Shown: piece after piece, positions 1-8,546 of the stretch
How the letters are laid out: each line of letters starts with the position of its first letter
How positions within the stretch are numbered: the stretch's first letter is position 1
Assembly: GCA_038117205.1 (NCBI GenBank)
Contig: JAYOFL010000051.1
Span: 1-27,992, forward strand
Length of the DNA: 27,992 bases
Source: JAQBZY01 sp038117205
GTDB taxonomy: Bacteria > Pseudomonadota > Alphaproteobacteria > Rhodospirillales > Casp-alpha2
Direction of reading: 5' to 3'
Notes under the pieces: generated by a model
The model's input: the letters and a program-made list of their open reading frames with translations, nothing else
Databases searched by the model: none
What the model was told of the DNA's origin: nothing
Position numbers and translations under genes: made by a program

Positions 1-431
1 TAGAGCGGATAGAGCTTCTTGTCGTTGATGGCGAGCTTGTTCTCGAAGCACTGGATGTTGAGGCCGCGGAGGCCAAGCTCCTTCACCGCGTGCTCGAGCT
101 CCCGGATCGCCTCCATGCCCTTGTGCGGATCGACGCCGGCGAAGCCGATAACGCGGGGCCCGTGTTCCTTGCAGAATTCGGCGACGTCCTCGTTCCTGAT
201 CTTGAGGCCGAACGTCGATTCCAGATCGCGGGCCTTGATGACGATGTGTTCGGCGCCGACCCGGTCGTACATGGCGAACCACTCGGCGAGCGCCTCAGCG
301 CCGAGCTTCCGGTCGTCGTTCCGGCCGGACCGCTTCTCGCTGCTGGCGTAGATGCGGCGGTAGTTCTCGAGATGCGCCCGTTCCTTCGGATTGAACTGGG
401 CGAGCGGTGGCGTGCTTCCGTAATCGATCAT
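1..431 (-). CDS. Amidohydrolase family 2 protein, N-terminal part (cut by window edge)
   Basis: The first 143 codons of a gene that starts at ATG 431 and is still open at the left edge. An AAGGA ribosome site lies about 8 nt before the start, and the oxidoreductase stop is only 20 bp upstream, so it is the last visible gene of the transporter operon. The stretch around residues 95-125 (GFAGVDPHKG, then ELGLRGLNIQ) is typical of the TIM-barrel amidohydrolase-2 family, whose members hydrolyse or decarboxylate small carboxylates. The usual HxH metal motif expected in the first strand is not seen in these residues, so this is either a divergent subfamily or its metal site is built differently. 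Substrate unknown; context suggests a step after amine oxidation. Family call moderately sure, function not. Confidence 0.75.
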   Translation of the reverse strand, partial: MIDYGSTPPLAQFNPKERAHLENYRRIYASSEKRSGRNDDRKLGAEALAEWFAMYDRVGAEHIVIKARDLESTFGLKIRNEDVAEFCKEHGPRVIGFAGVDPHKGMEAIRELEHAVKELGLRGLNIQCFENKLAINDKKLYPL

Positions 432-451
432 GTTCGCGTCCTTCGGCCGTC

Positions 452-1777
452 TCAGTCGACGGCCCGTTCGAGCCAATCCATCGTCTTGAACCAGGCGCCG
501 ACGGCCGGCAGGAACCAGGTATTGCCGGTATAGAGCGGCCGGGTCTGGAAGGGAATGCCGTCGAAGGCGCTGGGTTCGTTGGCGCCGGCGATCTTCCCGG
601 CGATCCGGTAGCCGAGATACGACATCATGGCGACGCCGCTGCCGTTGCAGCCGGCGACGTAGTGGATGCCGTCATGCTTCCCCATGTGCGGCATGTGATC
701 GAAGGTCATGGCGACCATGCCGGCCCAGGCGTGCGTGATCTTGACGGAAGAAAGCTGCGGATAGACCGTCGTCATGCGCTTGTAGAGACGCCGTCCGGAT
801 TCCAGCGGATCGGCCGTGAAGAACGTCTCGCGGCCGCCGAACAGCAAACGCTTGCGGCAGGGCGAGATGCGGAAATAGCTCAGTACCCGCTTGGTGTCGT
901 TGATGGTGCGTTCGCCCGGGATCAGCTCCTCGATGACGTTCGCCGGCAGTTCCTCGGTCGCGATGATGCAACTCGCGAGCGGAATGACGCGGCGGCGAAG
1001 CCATGGGCTCGGGCGGTCGGAATAGGCGTTGGTCGAGAGCAGCACGTCGTTGGCGCGAAGCTCGGCGCCGCCCGCCGTGACGCGGAAGCCGGACCCGTCC
1101 GGTTGGATTCCGGTCACTTTCGTGTTGGCGCAGAGCGTGATGTTAGGCCGCCGCCGGCAGGCGTCGAGCAGGCCGCGGTGGTAAAGGGCGGGGTGAAGCT
1201 TGCCGGACTTTTCCACCACCATGCCGCCCCGGAAATAAGAAGAGCCGATGGCTTCGCGCTGACGTTCCGGCGGCAACAGGCTGCAGCCGGCGTCGCCGCC
1301 CCGGTTCAGGTCCTCGACCTTCTTGGCCAGCGCCCGGTAGTGCGAATTCGAGTGCGCCGCGACGAAACGGCCGCCACGGACGTAGTGGCAGTCGATGTTC
1401 TCGCGTTGCACCAGCATCTCGATCCGTTCCATGGACTCGGCCGCCTCGTTGAGAAGCCCGTCGTAGCGGTCGCGCCCGAGCGTCTCGATCAGCGGCGACG
1501 GCTTCGACGCGGAGGCCGCCTTGCCGAGGCTGAGACCGCTGCTGACATGACCGCCGGCCCGCGAGCTGGCGCCGTAACCGAATTCGCGCGCCTCCAGCAC
1601 CGTCACCTTGTAGCCACGGTCGGCGAGCTCCATCGCCGCGTTGAGGCCCGTATAGCCGCTGCCGACGATGGCGACGTCTGTCTTGTCCGGCACCGGCATG
1701 GAACCCTCCGCCGTTGGGCGGGCGGCGATCCACCAGTAGGGATCCGACGTCAGATTGGGATGGAAGGCATCGGCCAT
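452..1777 (-). CDS. FAD-dependent amine oxidoreductase (DAO family, PuuB-like)
   Basis: A 441-residue flavoprotein. The dinucleotide-binding motif VGSGYTG is at residues 38-44, with the ribose-binding acidic residue in VLEAREFGYGAS (about 60-71) and the C-terminal FAD contact region ending in GCNGSGVAM. The WW-rich leader before the Rossmann fold resembles gamma-glutamylputrescine oxidoreductase and related amine or amino-acid oxidases, which oxidise an amine to an aldehyde or ketone, releasing ammonia and reducing FAD. The frame stays open far upstream into the permease gene, but ATG 1777 is chosen because it begins just before the family's normal N-terminus and 8 bp after the permease stop. 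Following a PotABCD-like transporter, it probably oxidises the imported amine. Exact substrate cannot be read from sequence. Confidence 0.88.
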   Translation of the reverse strand: MADAFHPNLTSDPYWWIAARPTAEGSMPVPDKTDVAIVGSGYTGLNAAMELADRGYKVTVLEAREFGYGASSRAGGHVSSGLSLGKAASASKPSPLIETLGRDRYDGLLNEAAESMERIEMLVQRENIDCHYVRGGRFVAAHSNSHYRALAKKVEDLNRGGDAGCSLLPPERQREAIGSSYFRGGMVVEKSGKLHPALYHRGLLDACRRRPNITLCANTKVTGIQPDGSGFRVTAGGAELRANDVLLSTNAYSDRPSPWLRRRVIPLASCIIATEELPANVIEELIPGERTINDTKRVLSYFRISPCRKRLLFGGRETFFTADPLESGRRLYKRMTTVYPQLSSVKITHAWAGMVAMTFDHMPHMGKHDGIHYVAGCNGSGVAMMSYLGYRIAGKIAGANEPSAFDGIPFQTRPLYTGNTWFLPAVGAWFKTMDWLERAVD

Positions 1778-1785
1778 GTCGGACC

Positions 1786-2595
1786 TCAGGATTTGATGGG
1801 GGAAATGCCGGAGCCGAGCCGCGCCGACAGCGCCAGCACGACGCCGACCAGGATGATCTGTAGGACGGAAACCGCCGAGATCGTCGGGTCGATCTCGGAT
1901 ATGATGTTCTCGAACATCTTCTTCGGCAGCGTCATGTTGGAGCCGCTCAGGAACAGCGCGATGATCAGTTCGTCGAAGGACGTGATGAAGGCGAGGAAGG
2001 CCGCCGACACGATGGCGGGCTTGATCTGCGGCAGCGTCACCCGCCAGACGGCGCGGAGCCGGCTCGCCCCCAAACCCATGGCCGCCTGTTCCTGCGCCAC
2101 GTCGAAGGTGCGGAGCGACGCACCGACGACCAGGACGACGAATGGGATGGCGTAGACGGTGTGACCGATCATGACGCCGAACCAGTTGCCGATCAGATGC
2201 ATCTTGGCGAACAGGCCGTAGATGGCGACGGCGATGACGATGTTGGGCACGATGATCGGCGCGGCGACGAGACGGTCGACCCAGGCCCGGCCCGGGTACT
2301 TGCCGCGCACCAGACTGAACGCCGTCATGGTGCCGAGCAGCGTCGCCAGTACCGTGGTGCCCAGCGCAACCTTGAGGCTGACGATGGTCGCATCGATCCA
2401 GGCCGGCGTTTCCAGATAACGCTCGTACCACTGCCAGGAAAAGCCGGGCGGCGGGAATTGCAGATACGACGCGGAACTGAACGACAACGGGAACACCACC
2501 AGCAACGGCAGCATCAGAAAGAAGAAGACGGCCGAGCAATAGATGGTGAGAAGCCGTCTCGGCCAGGCGTTCTTGCGCGGGCGTTCGGTGCTCAT
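1786..2595 (-). CDS. ABC transporter permease, spermidine/putrescine type (PotC-like)
   Basis: A 269-residue inner-membrane protein with about six hydrophobic segments and the EAA loop that docks the ATPase (QEQAAMGLGASRLRAVWRVT region, about 169-190). It is the second permease subunit of the PotABCD-like importer. ATG 2595 overlaps the stop of the upstream permease as ATGA, so the two are translationally coupled; this also excludes the longer open frame that reaches into the upstream gene. The size and the order ATPase, permease, permease match polyamine/opine-type importers. The ligand is set by the binding protein, not visible here. Confidence 0.9.
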   Translation of the reverse strand: MSTERPRKNAWPRRLLTIYCSAVFFFLMLPLLVVFPLSFSSASYLQFPPPGFSWQWYERYLETPAWIDATIVSLKVALGTTVLATLLGTMTAFSLVRGKYPGRAWVDRLVAAPIIVPNIVIAVAIYGLFAKMHLIGNWFGVMIGHTVYAIPFVVLVVGASLRTFDVAQEQAAMGLGASRLRAVWRVTLPQIKPAIVSAAFLAFITSFDELIIALFLSGSNMTLPKKMFENIISEIDPTISAVSVLQIILVGVVLALSARLGSGISPIKS

Positions 2596-3461
2596 GACCA
2601 GTTCTGCTCCGCCTTCATGATTCGTTTGAAGAGCGCATAGATGACGAGCGTGAACGTGAGCAGCGCCACGGAAAGCGCGCCGGAAAACTCCCAGTCCAGG
2701 AACTCGTGCACGTAGGTCTCGATCAGCATGGCGATCATCATCACCTTGCCGCCGCCGAGCAGGGCCGGCGTGATGAAGAAGCCCATGGACAGGATGAAGA
2801 CCAGCGTCGCGCCGGAGAGCACGCCCGGCAGCGTCAGGGGGAAGTACACCCGGAAGAACGCCCGCCACGCCGGCGCGCCGAGCCCGAAGGCCGCCTGCAT
2901 GACGTTCGGGTCGACGCGCTGCATGACGGCGTAGACCGGGAACACCATGTACGGCATCAGCACATGCACCATGCCGATCATGACCGCCGGCATGTTGTGC
3001 AGCATGCTGAACGGCGCGTCGGTGATGCCGAGCGCCAGAAGCGCCTCGCTGACGATGCCGCGCCGGCCGAGGATCACCATCCAGGCGTAGGTGCGGACCA
3101 GGATGCTGGTCCAGAACGGCATCAGCAGGCAGAACATGCCGATCATCCGCCAGACCGGCGTCGCCACAGTCAGGAAGTACGCCACCGGATAGGCGAGCAG
3201 GAACGAGACTGCGGTGACGAACAACGCGATCTTGAAGGTGTTGAAGAGGACGCCGAGATAGAGCTCGTCGGTGAACGCCTTTTCGTAAGGCGCCAGGGAG
3301 CCGGACTCGACCGACAGCAGCATCAGCCGCAGCACCGGGATGGCGAACAGCACCAGCAGAAAGACGACCGTCGGCAGCGACAGGGCGACGGCGCCGCCAT
3401 GCGTCCGGATGCCGGGAACGCGGCTGAGGCCCGAGAGGCCGCTTGCCGCCGCGGCGCTCAC
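2592..3461 (-). CDS. ABC transporter permease, spermidine/putrescine type (PotB-like)
   Basis: A 289-residue integral membrane subunit. The first membrane segment is about residues 24-48, and an EAA-type cytoplasmic loop is at about 189-213 (QAAFGLGAPAWRAFFRVYF). The start is a GTG at 3461 that overlaps the TGA of the ATPase gene as GTGA, a typical coupled junction; its own stop overlaps the next permease as ATGA. It forms the heteromeric channel with the following permease. Length and layout are normal for the family. Confidence 0.9.
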   Translation of the reverse strand: MSAAAASGLSGLSRVPGIRTHGGAVALSLPTVVFLLVLFAIPVLRLMLLSVESGSLAPYEKAFTDELYLGVLFNTFKIALFVTAVSFLLAYPVAYFLTVATPVWRMIGMFCLLMPFWTSILVRTYAWMVILGRRGIVSEALLALGITDAPFSMLHNMPAVMIGMVHVLMPYMVFPVYAVMQRVDPNVMQAAFGLGAPAWRAFFRVYFPLTLPGVLSGATLVFILSMGFFITPALLGGGKVMMIAMLIETYVHEFLDWEFSGALSVALLTFTLVIYALFKRIMKAEQNWS

Positions 3462-4555
3462 GCGGCCGCTCCGGCGCTATCCAGGATCAGGTGGCCTTCG
3501 TCGGCTCGCCAGCCGACGCTGACCGCGTCGCCGACGGCAAGCGGGGTCGCCGCTTCCGTATGCCGGCGGACGAGGACATCGCCGCCGCCGGCGAGTCCGA
3601 TCGTCACCTTTTCGGATTCGCCCAGATAAACGATTTCGCGGACGCTGCCGGACAGCCGGTTCTCGGCTGGGACGTCGGCGTCGATCAGATGCAGCCGTTC
3701 CGGACGGACCAGCAGGACGACCTTTTCGCCGGGGCCGACGCCGTGCGGCGTCCGGACCTTGAAGAGATTGCCGTCGGTCGTCCGCACGGCGACGACGTCG
3801 CCGTTGCGGCTGTCGGTCCGGCCTTCGAAGAGATTGGAAACGCCGATGAAGTCGGCGACGAAGCGGTTGACCGGCCGCTCGTAGATCTCGCTCGGCTCCG
3901 CAAGCTGTTCGATGCGCCCACCGTTCATGACGGCGATGCGGTCGGACATGATCAGCGCCTCTTCCTGGTCGTGCGTGACGAACAGCGCGGTCAGCTTCAG
4001 TTTCTGTTGCAGGCGGCGGACCTCCAACTGGATCTGTTCACGGAGCTTGCGGTCGAGGGCGCCGAACGGCTCGTCGAGAAGCAGGATGCGCGGATCGAAG
4101 ACGACGGCGCGGGCCAGTGCCACGCGCTGTTGCTGGCCGCCGGAGAGTTGTTTCGGCAGCCGCTTTTCGTAGCCGGCAAGCTCGACGATGCCGAGCGCCC
4201 ACTCGACGCGCTTTCTGATCTCGGCCTTCGGGGTGTTGCGCATTTCGAGCGGGAAGGAGACGTTCTCCGCCACGGTCATGTGCGGGAACAGCGCGTAGTT
4301 CTGGAACACCATGCCGATGTCGCGCTTGGCGGGCGGCAGATACGTGATGTCCTCGCCTTTCAGGAAGACCTGCCCGTCGGTCGGCTCTTCGAAGCCGGCG
4401 ACGACGCGGAGCAGCGTCGTCTTGCCGGAGCCGCTCGGGCCGAGAATGGTGAGGAGTTCACCGTGCCGCACCGTCAGATAGACGGCGTCGAGCGCGACGA
4501 CCTCGCCGAATTTCTTCGTAGCGGCTTCGAGCTTCAAATCGGCGTCCGTGGTCAT
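3458..4555 (-). CDS. ABC transporter ATP-binding protein, spermidine/putrescine type (PotA-like)
   Basis: A 365-residue nucleotide-binding subunit that powers the importer. Walker A GPSGSGKTT is at 39-47, the Q-loop VFQNYALF at about 83-90, the signature LSGGQQQ at 137-143, Walker B LLLDEP at 158-163, and the switch histidine in FVTHDQEEA at about 195. Residues after about 240 form the TOBE-type regulatory domain usual in PotA/UgpC-class ATPases. It is separated from the upstream binding-protein gene by 125 bp carrying a strong stem-loop, while its 3' end overlaps the PotB-like permease by 4 bp. All ATPase motifs are intact. Confidence 0.93.
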   Translation of the reverse strand: MTTDADLKLEAATKKFGEVVALDAVYLTVRHGELLTILGPSGSGKTTLLRVVAGFEEPTDGQVFLKGEDITYLPPAKRDIGMVFQNYALFPHMTVAENVSFPLEMRNTPKAEIRKRVEWALGIVELAGYEKRLPKQLSGGQQQRVALARAVVFDPRILLLDEPFGALDRKLREQIQLEVRRLQQKLKLTALFVTHDQEEALIMSDRIAVMNGGRIEQLAEPSEIYERPVNRFVADFIGVSNLFEGRTDSRNGDVVAVRTTDGNLFKVRTPHGVGPGEKVVLLVRPERLHLIDADVPAENRLSGSVREIVYLGESEKVTIGLAGGGDVLVRRHTEAATPLAVGDAVSVGWRADEGHLILDSAGAAA

Positions 4556-4630
4556 GCCGGGAATCTACTTTCTTTTCCGCGGTTCGACGAAGTGAAACGG
4601 CTGGGTCGGTCTGAAAATCGGATAAAAGCG

Positions 4631-4666
4631 CCGCGCGGGAGGGTCAGGGAGAGCCCTCCCGCGCGG
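4631..4666 (-). terminator. Stem-loop after the binding-protein gene (terminator/attenuator)
   Basis: A perfect 13-bp inverted repeat, CCGCGCGGGAGGG and its complement, with a 10-nt loop. On the minus strand the stem is followed within 2 nt by CTTTTATC, a short T-run, as in an intrinsic terminator. It starts 14 bp after the stop of the binding-protein gene and lies upstream of the ATPase gene of the same operon. Such elements often let the binding protein be made in excess over the membrane subunits by partial termination or 3'-end protection; that role is inferred. Confidence 0.75.
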
Positions 4667-4680
4667 TCCGGAGGAGCGTC

Positions 4681-5754
4681 TTACTTCTGATGCTTCAGCA
4701 TCCAGCGGTTCCAGCGCTCGTGCACGTCCTTGCCATTCTTCGCCCACCAGGCGATGTCGGTCCACACCTGACGCTTGATGTTGTCGGGGTGGGTCGGCAA
4801 TTGCTTGGCGAGGGCCGGCTCCACGTACTTCGGCGATTCCAGATGCAGGCCCGGATAGCCGATCTCGTTGGCGTAGACCGCCTGACGCTTCGGATCCGTC
4901 ATGACCTGCAGGTACTGCTGCGCCCAGCACGGATGCGGCGAGCCCTTCGGAATGCCGTAGGCGCTGAGCTTGATCAGGCCCTGATTCCATTCGATGTCGA
5001 TGGGCGCGTCCTTCTTCATCAGATCGAAGAAGCGGCCGTTCCAGCCGGACGCCAGCACCACTTCGCCGTCGAGGAGGAGCTGCGCCGGCTGCTGGCCGGT
5101 CTTCCACCAGACGGAAATGGCGGGCGCGATCTCGTCCATCTTCTTGAAGGCGCGGTCGACGTCGATCGGATAGAGCTTATCCGGCGAAACGCCGTCCGCC
5201 ATCAAAGCGTATTCCAGGTTGTCGACCGGATGGTTGCGGAGCGAGCGCGGTCCCGGAAACTTCTTGGTGTCCCAGAACTCGGCCCAGGTGGTCGGATGCG
5301 ACTTCGGAAACGCCTTCGTCGAATAGGCGAGCACCGTCGAATAGGCGCTCTTGGCGAACCAGTAGTCGAGCTTCTTGGCGTTGTCGGGGAAGCCGGAGCG
5401 GTCGACGATCTTGTTGTCGATCTTTTCGAGCAGGCCCTGTTCGACGGCGGCGAGAATGTCCTGGCCGCCGACTTCCGTCAGCGTCCACTCGACGTTCTTG
5501 GATTCTACCATGGCCTTCAGCTTGCCGAAGTTGGTCGGGCTGGTGTCGATGACCTTGATGCCGTGAATTTTCTCGAAGTCGTCGCTGAACGCCTTGCGCA
5601 TCGACGCGGCCATGGAGCCGCCGGACGCGTTGACGACGATAGACTCGGGCTTCGGGCCCGGGCAGGCGGCGGCGCCGGCCGGCGTCGAGGAACCGGCGAC
5701 GACGATCGCGGAAATCGCGACCATCGCCGCGCCGGAAACGATCCTCTCAAACAT
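4681..5754 (-). CDS. Periplasmic polyamine-type binding protein (PotD-like, SBP family 1)
   Basis: A 357-residue exported protein. Residues 1-29 form a classic Sec signal peptide with a hydrophobic AAMVAISAIVVAG core and an AxA-like cleavage region before ACPGP. The mature part has the features of spermidine/putrescine extracellular binding proteins (KAFSDDFEKIHGIKV, then the TWAEFWDTKKFPGPRSL block, then LASGWNGRFFDLMKK). It is the first gene of the importer operon, with a GAGGA ribosome site about 8 nt before ATG 5754, and it captures the ligand for the downstream permeases. The actual ligand (polyamine, opine or another amine) cannot be told by eye. Confidence 0.9.
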   Translation of the reverse strand: MFERIVSGAAMVAISAIVVAGSSTPAGAAACPGPKPESIVVNASGGSMAASMRKAFSDDFEKIHGIKVIDTSPTNFGKLKAMVESKNVEWTLTEVGGQDILAAVEQGLLEKIDNKIVDRSGFPDNAKKLDYWFAKSAYSTVLAYSTKAFPKSHPTTWAEFWDTKKFPGPRSLRNHPVDNLEYALMADGVSPDKLYPIDVDRAFKKMDEIAPAISVWWKTGQQPAQLLLDGEVVLASGWNGRFFDLMKKDAPIDIEWNQGLIKLSAYGIPKGSPHPCWAQQYLQVMTDPKRQAVYANEIGYPGLHLESPKYVEPALAKQLPTHPDNIKRQVWTDIAWWAKNGKDVHERWNRWMLKHQK

Positions 5755-5878
5755 ATCGGAAGTCCTCTCTGTTGCTGCCGTTGTGTCTTCGGATCGTGCG
5801 TTTTGGGCCGACCCGTGTGTTTCCCGGCAATCACAACAGCGGTTAATTATTCCGTCAAATATTCAAAATTGCCCATTT

Positions 5879-5895
5879 CATAACTCAAAGCTATG
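5879..5895 (+). promoter_or_regulatory. Dyad just upstream of lysR-type gene (candidate LysR box)
   Basis: CATA-N-CT-N3-AG-N-TATG is a 17-bp near-perfect dyad containing a T-N11-A core, the usual LysR-family binding form. It sits in an AT-richer stretch between the divergent binding-protein operon and the LysR gene, ending 7 bp before the LysR start. The location would suit autorepression; control of the divergent operon from here or from neighbouring sites is inferred. Confidence 0.45.
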
Positions 5896-5902
5896 TTTTG
5901 GC

Positions 5903-6829
5903 ATGGCTACCGTTCGTCAGCTCGAAGCGTTCCGCGCCGTCATTCAGTACGGCACCGTCACGGCGGCGGCCGAGGCGCTCGGCCTGTCGCAGCCGAGTGT
6001 CTCGAAGTCGATTACGCTCCTGGAATATTCGACCGGATTGACGCTGTTCGAGCGCAGGAAGCGCCGCCTCTATCCGACCGCCGAGGCGATGACGCTCTAC
6101 GGCGAGGTGGATAAGATGTTCCTCAGCCTTACTCGCATCGACGGCATGTCGCACGAGCTGCGGTCGCTGTCGACCGGTCAGGTGAATATCGTGTCGTCGC
6201 CGGTGCTCGGCTTCAATCTTCTGCCCGAGTGCATCAGCACCTTCCTGAGCACGCACGCGAACGCCAACATTTCCTTGCACGTGCACGACGCCGGCGTCGT
6301 GGTGCAATGGATCATCGCGCAGCAGGCCGACGTCGGCTTCAGCTGGCACGGCATCGACCATCCGGCCATCGACAACGATCCGCTCTGCGATCTGGAGGCG
6401 GTCTGCGCCATGCCGCCGGGGCATCGGCTGGAAAAGCTCAAGGTCGTAACGCCCGCCGATCTTGTCGGCGCCCCGTTTCTGGGGTTCAGCCGCGACACCC
6501 GGACACGCCACAACATCGACACCGTGTTCGAGCGGCACGGCGTCAATATCCGCAGCCGGGTCGAGGCCTACATGTCGGAATCGCTTTGCGCGCTGGTCGC
6601 CAACGGCACGGGCGTTTCCCTGGTCAATCCACTGTCGGCCGAACTCCTGCAGCGGGCCGGAAAACTGTCGATCCGGCCCTTCGCGCCGGCCGTCATCATG
6701 CCGCTACGCGCGCTCCGGCCGAAGAACAGGCCGCGTTCGATGCTGTGCGAGGCGTTCATCGAGCACCTGCGCGACAGCCTGCGCCGCGTGTTCGAGGAAC
6801 GCGGCGTCCGCGGCGTCATGCGGAATTGA
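5903..6829 (+). CDS. LysR-family transcriptional regulator
   Basis: A 308-residue LysR-type regulator. The N-terminal winged helix-turn-helix covers residues 1-60 (VRQLEAFRAVIQYGTVTAAA then LGLSQPSVSKSI), followed by the linker and a periplasmic-binding-protein-like effector domain from about 88 to 295. ATG 5903 is chosen because it immediately precedes the canonical HTH start; the open frame upstream is antisense to the binding-protein leader. No good ribosome site is visible. It is divergent from the PotD-like operon, the usual arrangement for a LysR protein that controls its neighbour, with the imported amine or its product as a plausible inducer. It converges with the AMP-ligase gene, 13 bp away. 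Confidence 0.9.
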   Translation: MATVRQLEAFRAVIQYGTVTAAAEALGLSQPSVSKSITLLEYSTGLTLFERRKRRLYPTAEAMTLYGEVDKMFLSLTRIDGMSHELRSLSTGQVNIVSSPVLGFNLLPECISTFLSTHANANISLHVHDAGVVVQWIIAQQADVGFSWHGIDHPAIDNDPLCDLEAVCAMPPGHRLEKLKVVTPADLVGAPFLGFSRDTRTRHNIDTVFERHGVNIRSRVEAYMSESLCALVANGTGVSLVNPLSAELLQRAGKLSIRPFAPAVIMPLRALRPKNRPRSMLCEAFIEHLRDSLRRVFEERGVRGVMRN

Positions 6830-6842
6830 TCGGCGGCGGTTT

Positions 6843-8546
6843 CTAGTTTCCTCCGGCGTCCCAGCAACCGACCCGGTGGTCTTCCTTGGAGGATTTCAAT
6901 ACGTTCTTGGCGATCTTTGCCGACGGCGTGCGCGGGAAGGTGTCCAGGAACTCGACGTAGCGGGGCACCTTGAAGGGCGCCAATTGCGTCCGGGCGTAGG
7001 CGATCAGGCTTTCGGGGGCCGGCGGCGCCACCGGATCGCTCGGCACCACGAAGATCTTCACTTCCTCGCCCCGGGTTTCGTGCGGCACGCCGATGGCGGC
7101 CACTTCCGCCACGCCCGGCGCCTGGGCGATCACGTCCTCCACTTCGCGGGCCGAGATGTTCTCGCCGGAACGGCGAATCATATCCTTGATGCGGCCGACG
7201 ATGTAGAAGTAGCCGCGCTCGTCCTGGCGGAACAGATCGCCGGTGCGAAACCACTCGCCGAAGAAGGAATTCTTGTTGGCGTCCGGCTTCTTGTAATAGC
7301 CGAGCAGGATGTTCGGCCCGCGCACGACCAGTTCGCCGATCTCGCCCCTGGGGACATCGTTGCCGTTCTCGTCGACGACGCGCGCCTCTCGGAACGCGCA
7401 CGGGATGCCGCAGGAACCCGACCCGTTCATGTCGGCGGCTTCCAGCGGCATGAACAGGGTCGTGCCGACTTCCGTCATGCCGAAGGCCTCGCGGGCCTGC
7501 GTGTTGAAGCGTTCCTGCAGATCGGTGTGGATGGCCTTCCGCAAGCCGTAGATATTGATGCGGCGAAGTTCGTTGTCGCGGTCATGCGGCGTCGGCGGCA
7601 TGCGGTAGAACATCTCGTTGAACAGGCAGAAGTGAATCTTGTGGGTCCGCACCCACTCCATGAAATGGCTCGAGCTCTGCCGCCTGGCGACGAACAGCGT
7701 GCCGCGATGATAGAACGCCATCAGCGTCAGCCATTGCGGGTCCATGTAGTAGTAGGGCGTCGACGCCAGGATGTTCTTGTAGACGAGGCCGTCGCGCCGC
7801 GCCGCCACCTTGGCGATGCCGACCCAATAGCACTGCCTGAGCATGCAGCCCTTCGGGAAGCCCGTGGTGCCCGACGTGTACTGGATGTTCATCAGGTCCT
7901 GCGGGCCCGGCGTTTCGGTGGGCCGGAAATTCTTGTCGCCATCGGCCAGCAACGCCGCGTGCCGCAGATAGGTGCGGCCGGGCGCCTCGCCGACGACGAT
8001 GACGCGGCTGTCGTCCAAGGCCGTTGGACGCTGCTGCATGCCGTCGAGGCAACCGAGCATGCCCTCGCCGATGATCAGCCATTCGACGTCGCCGTCGTTG
8101 ACGATGTAGTCCAGCTCGCGCGGCGAATAGCGGTCGTTGATTGGCACCATGACGGCACCGAGCCGGCCGAGCGCGAGCCATGTGGTCGGGAATTCCGGCA
8201 CGTTGCCGAGCATGACGCCGACGTGCGTCCCCTTGCGGATGCCGGCCTTGTGCAGGCCGGACGCCAGCCGGTTCACGTTATCCTGCACTTCCGCGTAAGT
8301 GAAAGTGAGGCCTTCCTCGAAGAAGTTCCAGGCGATATGGTCCGGCACTTCGGCGGCGGCTTCGTCGAGCACGGCGGCGATATTCGGCAGCAGCGGTTCG
8401 CTCTCGATCTGGCGCTGGCGCTCGACCGGCCCCCGGATATGGGCGTCGATACAGTCGGCGGCGGTCAGGCCCTTGCCGAGGATGGAGAGAATGTCGGGCG
8501 CACCCGCGCCCGCGTCGGTTTTCAGGGAAGAAGTGCTGTCAGTCAC
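6843..8546 (-). CDS. AMP-forming acyl-CoA synthetase/ligase (ANL superfamily)
   Basis: A 567-residue adenylate-forming enzyme that activates a carboxylic acid with ATP to an acyl-AMP and then an acyl-CoA. The phosphate-binding motif YTSGTTGFPKG is at 223-233, the core motif FGMTEVGTT is in the middle, the hinge region GEWFRTGDLFRQDERGYFYI precedes VGRIKDMIRRSGENIS, and the catalytic lysine region TPSAKIAKNVL is near the end. It resembles the CaiC-type (carnitine/crotonobetaine) branch more than acetyl-CoA synthetase. The start is GTG 8546, with a GGGGG tract about 9 nt upstream and no better ATG. It lies 115 bp downstream of acyl-CoA dehydrogenase 1 on the same strand, so may be read from that promoter or from its own AT-rich leader. 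Likely substrate: the acid imported or degraded by this block. Confidence 0.9.
   Translation of the reverse strand: MTDSTSSLKTDAGAGAPDILSILGKGLTAADCIDAHIRGPVERQRQIESEPLLPNIAAVLDEAAAEVPDHIAWNFFEEGLTFTYAEVQDNVNRLASGLHKAGIRKGTHVGVMLGNVPEFPTTWLALGRLGAVMVPINDRYSPRELDYIVNDGDVEWLIIGEGMLGCLDGMQQRPTALDDSRVIVVGEAPGRTYLRHAALLADGDKNFRPTETPGPQDLMNIQYTSGTTGFPKGCMLRQCYWVGIAKVAARRDGLVYKNILASTPYYYMDPQWLTLMAFYHRGTLFVARRQSSSHFMEWVRTHKIHFCLFNEMFYRMPPTPHDRDNELRRINIYGLRKAIHTDLQERFNTQAREAFGMTEVGTTLFMPLEAADMNGSGSCGIPCAFREARVVDENGNDVPRGEIGELVVRGPNILLGYYKKPDANKNSFFGEWFRTGDLFRQDERGYFYIVGRIKDMIRRSGENISAREVEDVIAQAPGVAEVAAIGVPHETRGEEVKIFVVPSDPVAPPAPESLIAYARTQLAPFKVPRYVEFLDTFPRTPSAKIAKNVLKSSKEDHRVGCWDAGGN

Noticed and set aside
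407..2155. A 582-codon plus-strand frame opposite the oxidoreductase and permease genes
   Set aside because: Antisense composition artefact; the minus strand carries the flavoprotein and permease motifs.
1778..2539. N-terminal extension of the FAD oxidoreductase frame
   Set aside because: The extension is out-of-frame permease sequence without family similarity; ATG 1777 begins at the normal family start.
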